From the NCBI GenBank assembly GCA_902797015.1, contig CADBRG010000166.1:1-11141 (forward strand): a stretch of 11,141 bases of DNA, written 5' to 3'. The position numbers and the translations under genes are program-made. The stretch is from an uncultured Lachnospiraceae bacterium. GTDB taxonomy: Bacteria > Bacillota > Clostridia > Lachnospirales > Lachnospiraceae. Every line of letters starts with the position of its first letter. The first letter of the stretch is position 1. Under the pieces are notes generated by a model. That model saw only the letters and a program-made list of their open reading frames with translations. It was not told the origin of the DNA and made no database searches. Positions 6,449-11,141 of the stretch are shown in pieces.

Positions 6449-7453
6449 TTATAACTCAACTAATACTCTAATCAACGGGATTCTTTTCATAACAAATACA
6501 ATCAGCGCGCTGGATAGTAATGTCAAAATCCAGAACAATATATTTTCTAAAGAGCCTCCGCTTACAAAAGAAGGATGATATTCTGCAAAAACAGAGAGCA
6601 CAAACGGATGAATGATATATACTCCCAGCGTCCACCCGGATATGATTCCTATCCACTTTGATTGCACTGTAGCAGAACTAAGAACCATAAACACAGCAAC
6701 GGCTGCGCCTATAACAAACAAGCATGAATACGCGCTGCTTCCCGAAACATCAAGCCCTATATACTCCTTTATAATCATCATCCACATCAGCATGATCAAC
6801 AACGATATGAAAACTGTAATTATCTTAAAAGGGGTACGGATTGCTTTCAATCTGCTGCTGATATCTGCCTGCTTTATTTGCAATAGTCCTCCCATCATAC
6901 TGAAAAACAGCCAGTTCCATATCCTTAAACTAGTAGGAACAACCATTAGATACTGGTTATTCATTACCAGCATACTTATGTCGAGAAGCACAAGTATTAT
7001 TCCCAAACATAATACTAATCTTATATATGAAGTCAAGTGATCTGCAGCAAATCTCCTAATCAAAGGTAAAACCAGATAGATTAAAATCAATGCACCAAAA
7101 AACCAGAAATGAAAAAACACACCTTTATGCAGGAAATCCAGCAAATAACTTGCAAGGAAGTTCCGGAGTTCTCTATATCTTACATACCAGGCTGCTGTAT
7201 ATAAAAGTTCCCATACAAAGCAAATCATAAGAATCTTACAAATCTTCTTCATGATATATTGATATGATATTTCTTTTTTAAGAAACATCGTATACCCGTT
7301 ACACAAAAAGAATAAAGGAATAGCAATGGAACAAAGATGAAAAATGATCCAGCACGCGCTACCTCGCCCAGGTCTTAAAGTATGCACTCCAACCACAAGC
7401 GCACAGGCAATTATCTTAATCAGATCAACACTTTGAATTCGTTCTTTTTTCAC
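6449..7453 (-). CDS. Membrane acyltransferase, Acyl_transf_3 family (probable glycan O-acyltransferase)
   Basis: A 334-residue integral membrane protein with about ten hydrophobic segments. Signature positions of the family: SVDLIKIIACALVVGVHT at 8-25 with D10 and H24, IPLFFLCNGY at 45-54, FWFFGALILIYLVLPLIRR at 116-134, and LGVYIIHPF at 276-284. There is no C-terminal SGNH esterase-like domain, so it resembles the short stand-alone acyltransferases. The usual reaction is transfer of an acetyl (less often succinyl or other acyl) group from cytoplasmic acyl-CoA to a sugar hydroxyl of a polysaccharide; the exact acyl group and position cannot be read. The start is GTG at 7451-7453: an in-frame TAA lies two codons upstream, no ATG is available near the family N-terminus, and a GGGGT element is at good spacing. 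It starts 12 bases after the stop of the upstream GT2. The downstream gap holds a candidate promoter. Confidence 0.88.
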   Translation of the reverse strand: MKKERIQSVDLIKIIACALVVGVHTLRPGRGSACWIIFHLCSIAIPLFFLCNGYTMFLKKEISYQYIMKKICKILMICFVWELLYTAAWYVRYRELRNFLASYLLDFLHKGVFFHFWFFGALILIYLVLPLIRRFAADHLTSYIRLVLCLGIILVLLDISMLVMNNQYLMVVPTSLRIWNWLFFSMMGGLLQIKQADISSRLKAIRTPFKIITVFISLLIMLMWMMIIKEYIGLDVSGSSAYSCLFVIGAAVAVFMVLSSATVQSKWIGIISGWTLGVYIIHPFVLSVFAEYHPSFVSGGSLENILFWILTLLSSALIVFVMKRIPLIRVLVEL

Positions 7454-7465
7454 GTCTTACCCCAT

Positions 7466-8368
7466 TCATGGCTTCACAATCGCGCCCAACTTCCCGGAGA
7501 ATCCATCTTTGATCCCTTTAAACATCATTCTGATCGTCTTTAGTTTCGGACAGTCTGATGACATTATTGCAAGAAACTTTACCAGAATCAATTCAAACAA
7601 TATCGCTTTATACTGGCCGTTTCTCTTATACATATATGTGAAGTTCCTGGCAGCATAGTATTCCTTCCATGGTGCTTCCACAAAAAAAGGAACTTTTTTC
7701 CCAAGTATCACTTTCTCTGATGTATCCGGTCTGGGATGAATATATCTGGAATCAACAACCGTTCCTATAAAAGCGCCTGCAGCTCTTGCTCTTTGCTTAT
7801 AGTCGACCTCATCGCCTTTAATAAAAAAATCCTTGTTCGGATATCCTATTTTGGCAATGAGCTCTTTGGAGATTAACGTGCCATTAAATGGATTTGCTTC
7901 ATCCATAATAATTCCGTTTTCCGAAGCATTTATCGCTTCCGTCACCGTATATATATCCCTTATTTTGAAAGAAAGTAAATCTTCCATTTGAACAAGTGCA
8001 TTCATAAATATATATTTGTTGCCGTCATATGCTTCTTGCGCAAAACTCATCAGTATTTCAAATGTATTCTCGTCTGCAGCAAACCCATCATCATCCATCA
8101 ACAAAACCCAGTCGGCCCCATCTTCATACGCAGCCTTTACCCCTGTGTAGAAACCGCCCGCACCACCAATATTCGTTTCCGTTTTAATATAATGAAAGGC
8201 TTCAGAATCGATCCTGCCCTTTTCCTTTAAGTATTCATATGTGCCATCTGTAGAGCAATTATCTACGATATAAATACTGTCAACCCGTTTCTTTTGGAGT
8301 AACAGCTTTTCAATATTCCTGTCTAATAATTCTTTTCGATTAAAGGTAACGATTACCGCTGCGATCAT
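7466..8368 (-). CDS. GT2 glycosyltransferase, galactofuranosyl/rhamnosyltransferase-like
   Basis: A 300-residue GT2 enzyme of a different subgroup from its neighbours. The start AAVIVTFNRKELL and VDNCSTDGT (35-43) are followed by NIGGAGGFYTGV (66-77), a motif typical of the GlfT-like and rhamnosyltransferase-like group; then WVLLMDDDG with the metal-binding DDD at 92-94, and FIKGDEVDYKQR at about 182-193, probably holding the catalytic base. Members transfer galactofuranose or rhamnose to a growing glycan. Galactofuranose would need UDP-galactopyranose mutase (glf), which is not in this window, so the donor stays open. The ATG at 8366-8368 has a GAGG site 6 bases upstream and lies 12 bases after the TAA of the upstream GT2. 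It ends 12 bases before the acyltransferase GTG. Confidence 0.88.
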   Translation of the reverse strand: MIAAVIVTFNRKELLDRNIEKLLLQKKRVDSIYIVDNCSTDGTYEYLKEKGRIDSEAFHYIKTETNIGGAGGFYTGVKAAYEDGADWVLLMDDDGFAADENTFEILMSFAQEAYDGNKYIFMNALVQMEDLLSFKIRDIYTVTEAINASENGIIMDEANPFNGTLISKELIAKIGYPNKDFFIKGDEVDYKQRARAAGAFIGTVVDSRYIHPRPDTSEKVILGKKVPFFVEAPWKEYYAARNFTYMYKRNGQYKAILFELILVKFLAIMSSDCPKLKTIRMMFKGIKDGFSGKLGAIVKP

Positions 8369-8380
8369 AAAAAGCCTCGT

Positions 8381-9322
8381 TTATTTTAACCGGGCATACA
8401 AACGCGGAGTACATCTGGCTATAATGGCTTGCACTTTTCTCCCGATTCCATATAAATCACTGTTAAGATAATAATGTAAATTCTCTTTTATATAACCTCG
8501 AAGTCTGCTATATATCGATTCGTCCGAATACCCCGACTTGCTATATGCAACGATCAGATTCATTGCCGTATTGCATATCTCTGCTTTCGCCGCCGATGTC
8601 AGCTGAGGATCTTCCTCTGATTCTATTATTTTTTCATATGTGTGAATAGCGCGGAAATGATTGACCAAAAAACTGCTGTGAGTCACGGCGCCATCATGCT
8701 GATAATAATGATATGTATGATTCCCTAATGCTGCACAGGTTTTTCTGCAGAAAGAAAGATAGCGGAAAGCGAAATCCAGGTCTTCTGTTGTTCCTACATC
8801 ATCCAGAAATCTCAGATCCTCCTGTTTAATGATGCTGCATCTGTATAGCTTATTCCAGGCGAATCCTTTTATTCTGGGTGGCAAAAGCAGTGCTTTCTGC
8901 GCTTCTTTTCCTGTTAGAACTATCTCATCGCGGATGGATGTTCCGCTTATTGTACGATTCTCATAGTCTATATAGTATCCTGTACAAACCAGATCAGCAT
9001 TATGCTTCTTCTGCAGCTCTGCAAACGTTTTAAGATAAGTAGGTTCCACCCAATCGTCAGGATCCGGGAAAGTGACAAAACCGCCTGCGACTAAATCCAT
9101 GCCCGCATTCCGTGCTGACGATAACCCGCCATTCTGTTTATGAATAACTGTTACATTAGAATGAGAATACGCATACTGATCGCAGAGTTCTCCCGAGTTA
9201 TCCGTTGAGCCATCGTCTACTAAAACGATCTCATACTCCTGATAATCCTGTTCCATAATGGATGCCATAAATCTATTCAGATAGCGTGCCATATTGTAAA
9301 CAGGAACTACAACCGTGATCAT
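8381..9322 (-). CDS. GT2 family glycosyltransferase
   Basis: A 313-residue GT2 enzyme from the chosen start. The N-terminus is ITVVVPVYNMARYLNRF, with VDDGST at 35-40, KQNGGLSSARNAG at 62-74, and the metal-binding segment as DPDDW at 87-91 instead of the more common DSDD. AWNKLY, TTEDLDFAF and a Y-rich HYYQHDGAVT segment follow in the second half, as in capsule glycosyltransferases. I chose the ATG at 9320-9322 because AGAGGA lies about 6 bases upstream and the family pattern begins there. The frame stays open to ATGs at 9365-9367 and 9344-9346, which would add 15 or 8 residues (MPIQSISMGIIRGNN) that do not resemble the family. The gap of 86 bases to the upstream GT4 shows no convincing terminator or promoter. 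Sugar specificity is unknown. Confidence 0.9.
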   Translation of the reverse strand: MITVVVPVYNMARYLNRFMASIMEQDYQEYEIVLVDDGSTDNSGELCDQYAYSHSNVTVIHKQNGGLSSARNAGMDLVAGGFVTFPDPDDWVEPTYLKTFAELQKKHNADLVCTGYYIDYENRTISGTSIRDEIVLTGKEAQKALLLPPRIKGFAWNKLYRCSIIKQEDLRFLDDVGTTEDLDFAFRYLSFCRKTCAALGNHTYHYYQHDGAVTHSSFLVNHFRAIHTYEKIIESEEDPQLTSAAKAEICNTAMNLIVAYSKSGYSDESIYSRLRGYIKENLHYYLNSDLYGIGRKVQAIIARCTPRLYARLK

Positions 9323-9408
9323 ATTATTTCCTCTAATGATTCCCATGCTGATGCTCTGGATGGGCAAAGAAAAAGGATTATTATTCCCGAATACTGTTTT
9401 TTGGATTC

Positions 9409-10536
9409 TTATGTATTTCGGGTCTTTCCTATTTGGATCAGCAGTTCTTCAACCGCCTCAACTGTCCTTTTTGTGCTGAAATACGTTCCGCGCTCCGCCG
9501 CTTTCTCTTTATAGAATGCATATAAAACCGGATCATCTATAAATTTCTTAATTCCCTTATACAGTGCTTCCTCATTGTTATCCGTTATCATTCCCCATTC
9601 ATTGTTGTTCCCGAGCATTTCTTTCATTCCGGAAACTTTTGTAGTACATACCGGTGTGCCGACGATCAGGGCTTCTGTAGCTGCTGTGGAGAAACCTTCC
9701 CGGAAACTGGAACACACAAAGAGATCGCTCTTTGCTACGAATTTATAAGGATTGCTCTGGTATCCAAGAAGCATTACTACATCATTCAAACGGTTTTCAT
9801 CAATATATTTTTCCAGCTTTTCTCGGTCCGGTCCTTCGCCCAGGATATAAAGGGAGATGTTAAAGCCGTCTTCTCTCAGTTTCCTAATGATTCGAAGCAA
9901 ACGGTCAAATCCCTTTACTGCTTTAAGCGTCCCTGCCGTTATTATTTTAAAACTGCCATCTGAGGTAATCTCTTCCACCGATTCCCGTGATTTTTCCAGC
10001 ACCTCTTCTGATTCCACAGTGTTATATAAGACGGTACAATCATGATCTATATGAAAAATCGATGTGAAATCCTTTTTAACTGTTTCTGAAACACAAACTG
10101 TCTGGTCGAATCTGTTATAGCATTTTTCCGCCTCTTTCTCATTTCTGAAACTTTTGGCTCCATGCTGAAGTGTTTTCTGCTCTACATGTACCCAGTTTAC
10201 GGTAACGGTATTTCTGTCCCTACAGCCTGAAATGATACGCGAATCCGGCCCCTCCAAATATGCAATCTCCACATCATAGTGTTCACGTATGAACCACTTG
10301 TGAAGCTGTGCGGGAGTAAAGATCTTCATGATCTTACTGTTTCCGGGAATCATTCTCTTAAATACGGACCGATGTCTGATTTGAGGCGCAAGCCGTTTTT
10401 CCTGTTCCCCACCGCCAAAAAGAGAAATGACTGAGATATCAAATGTATTGTTATCCATATGATTGACAAGGTTTACAAGAACCTTCTCTGCTCCGCCGCG
10501 GCCGAGATCATGAATCATGAACAAGACTTTCTGCAT
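9409..10536 (-). CDS. GT4 family glycosyltransferase
   Basis: A 375-residue retaining glycosyltransferase with two Rossmann-like domains (GT-B fold), normal length for family GT4. The N-terminal acceptor domain has the glycine loop HDLGRGGAEKVLVNLV at 9-24. The C-terminal donor domain has TAGTLKAVKGFDRLL at about 200-214, LYILGEGPDREKLE at 229-242, and the E-x7-E nucleotide-sugar signature at E280-E288 (EGFSTAATE), followed by GTPVCTTKVSGMKEML. It should transfer a sugar from a nucleotide donor to the lipid-linked intermediate at the cytoplasmic face of the membrane. The ATG at 10534-10536 has a strong AGGAG site 7 bases upstream and starts 9 bases after the 93-residue cysteine-rich gene, so the two are likely co-translated. 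The donor sugar cannot be predicted. Confidence 0.93.
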   Translation of the reverse strand: MQKVLFMIHDLGRGGAEKVLVNLVNHMDNNTFDISVISLFGGGEQEKRLAPQIRHRSVFKRMIPGNSKIMKIFTPAQLHKWFIREHYDVEIAYLEGPDSRIISGCRDRNTVTVNWVHVEQKTLQHGAKSFRNEKEAEKCYNRFDQTVCVSETVKKDFTSIFHIDHDCTVLYNTVESEEVLEKSRESVEEITSDGSFKIITAGTLKAVKGFDRLLRIIRKLREDGFNISLYILGEGPDREKLEKYIDENRLNDVVMLLGYQSNPYKFVAKSDLFVCSSFREGFSTAATEALIVGTPVCTTKVSGMKEMLGNNNEWGMITDNNEEALYKGIKKFIDDPVLYAFYKEKAAERGTYFSTKRTVEAVEELLIQIGKTRNT

Positions 10537-10545
10537 TTGTATCTC

Positions 10546-10827
10546 CTACATTTTCATATCCACCCTCTTAACAACAAATACTTTATTCCCGCAGCAGATA
10601 CAGCCGGACACACACAACCTCTCATACCGTCTTTTTATATTCTTCCCCTGACTTCTGATACTTGTCTGACACTTTCCGCACTGAATTTCATAAGCCGCGC
10701 CAGGTTCTAACAGATCCAGATTCTCTATCGCATCTCCTCCCGCTTGATATGGGTAATCTTCACGTAAGTAAGCCGGTGTAGGTTTTTCTTTCAACTGTTT
10801 TTCAGATATCTGGTTTTTTCTGGTCAT
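10546..10827 (-). CDS. Small cysteine-rich protein of unknown function (possible zinc ribbon)
   Basis: I do not recognise this 93-residue protein. The first 45 residues are charged and proline-containing with no membrane segment or signal peptide. The C-terminal half is basic and carries C50-x2-C53, then C72-x3-C76-x-C78-C79; the pairing of CGKC with CICCGN about 25 residues later has the layout of a zinc ribbon. The reading frame is credible: the ATG at 10825-10827 has a GGAG site about 8 bases upstream, and the gene fits with gaps of 13 and 9 bases between two glycosyltransferase genes. It could be a small metal-binding accessory or regulatory protein for the glycan pathway, or a nucleic-acid-binding protein. 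It is not obviously a fragment of either neighbour. Confidence 0.7.
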   Translation of the reverse strand: MTRKNQISEKQLKEKPTPAYLREDYPYQAGGDAIENLDLLEPGAAYEIQCGKCQTSIRSQGKNIKRRYERLCVSGCICCGNKVFVVKRVDMKM

Positions 10828-10840
10828 TTTCTATCTCCGA

Positions 10841-11141
10841 CTATCTTACTTCTTTCCCATACCCTCGAATTCTTCTGTATTTTGCCCTCAATCCGGCAGG
10901 GGCCAACCCAATGATCATTGGTTTGAATGCTTTTACATAGCACATGAATCCAAGGTTCAGCTGACGGCATCCTCTCAGCCGTACTCTGGTGGAATTGATA
11001 CGATACCGATACTTCCGGCGTTTCAGAGCATTTCTGTCATTACGCATACGGTATAACGGATCCTGAATGTTGCAACAGCGATAACCAGCAGTATACAAGC
11101 GAATCCATAAGTCTACATCTTCAACCCGAAGAGTCTTCTTA
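10841..11141 (-). CDS. GT2 family glycosyltransferase, C-terminal fragment cut by window edge
   Basis: The last 100 residues of a protein whose start lies beyond the right edge; the frame is open from 11141 to the TAG at 10841-10843. The visible part begins KKTLRVEDVDLWIRLYTAGY, the ED.DLW.RL...G pattern that holds the catalytic base in many GT2 enzymes, followed by RCCNIQDPLYRMRND and a basic tail with a hydrophobic stretch (KPMIIGLAPAGLRAKYRR) as in WcaA/EpsE-like glycosyltransferases. The nucleotide-binding and DxD motifs would be upstream and cannot be checked. The TTG at 11096-11098 is an internal codon, not a start. The gene ends 13 bases before the cysteine-rich protein, within the same operon. 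Confidence 0.85.
   Translation of the reverse strand, partial: KKTLRVEDVDLWIRLYTAGYRCCNIQDPLYRMRNDRNALKRRKYRYRINSTRVRLRGCRQLNLGFMCYVKAFKPMIIGLAPAGLRAKYRRIRGYGKEVR

Noticed and set aside
9323..9408. Possible terminator (TATTCGGGAATA with a later run of five T) or promoter in the 86-base gap after the GT4 gene.
   Set aside because: The stem is weak with almost no loop, the T-run is not adjacent, and no convincing -35/-10 pair is present. Part of the gap is simply the untranslated leader of the next GT2.
1..11141. CRISPR arrays, tRNA or rRNA genes, insertion sequences, integrase or attachment sites.
   Set aside because: No repeated spacer-type pattern, transposase motif, cloverleaf-like sequence or rRNA segment was seen by eye; the window is filled by glycan-operon genes.

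Overview
The window lies inside one long, tightly packed operon for making and exporting a surface polysaccharide. Every supported gene is on the minus strand, so transcription runs from the right edge (11141) to the left edge (1). Strong GGAG/AGGAG-type ribosome binding sites, moderate A+T content, TTG and GTG starts, and oxygen-sensitive glycyl-radical machinery suggest an anaerobic Gram-positive bacterium of the Clostridia, perhaps Lachnospiraceae-like. The taxonomic placement is inference; no rRNA or housekeeping marker is present.

In order of transcription: the C-terminal end of a family 2 glycosyltransferase (GT2) cut by the right edge; a 93-residue cysteine-rich protein of unknown function; a GT4 glycosyltransferase; a GT2 glycosyltransferase; a GT2 of the galactofuranosyl/rhamnosyltransferase-like type; and a multi-pass acyltransferase of the Acyl_transf_3 family. 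After a 123-base gap with a possible internal promoter come a GT2 (TTG start), a glycyl radical enzyme, its radical-SAM activating enzyme, another GT2, a LicD-family phosphotransferase, and the N-terminal two thirds or more of an ABC-2 polysaccharide export permease cut by the left edge. Most gaps between genes are under 15 bases and two gene pairs overlap.

A consistent reading is that the GT4 and GT2 enzymes build a repeat unit on a lipid carrier, the Acyl_transf_3 protein O-acylates it, LicD adds a phosphorylated substituent such as phosphocholine or an alditol phosphate, and the ABC permease (with an ATPase presumably just outside the left edge) exports the chain.

The unexpected part is the glycyl radical enzyme and activase pair sitting between two glycosyltransferases. 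The enzyme has the radical glycine, and a Cys-x-Glu active site like the eliminating enzymes (glycerol dehydratase, choline lyase) rather than the Cys-Cys of pyruvate formate-lyase. It is much shorter than the characterised families, with the loss in the N-terminal half. No microcompartment shell gene, aldehyde dehydrogenase or alcohol dehydrogenase is nearby. It may therefore perform radical chemistry on a glycan precursor or substituent. This is the best candidate for an undescribed system in the window; its substrate cannot be read from sequence.
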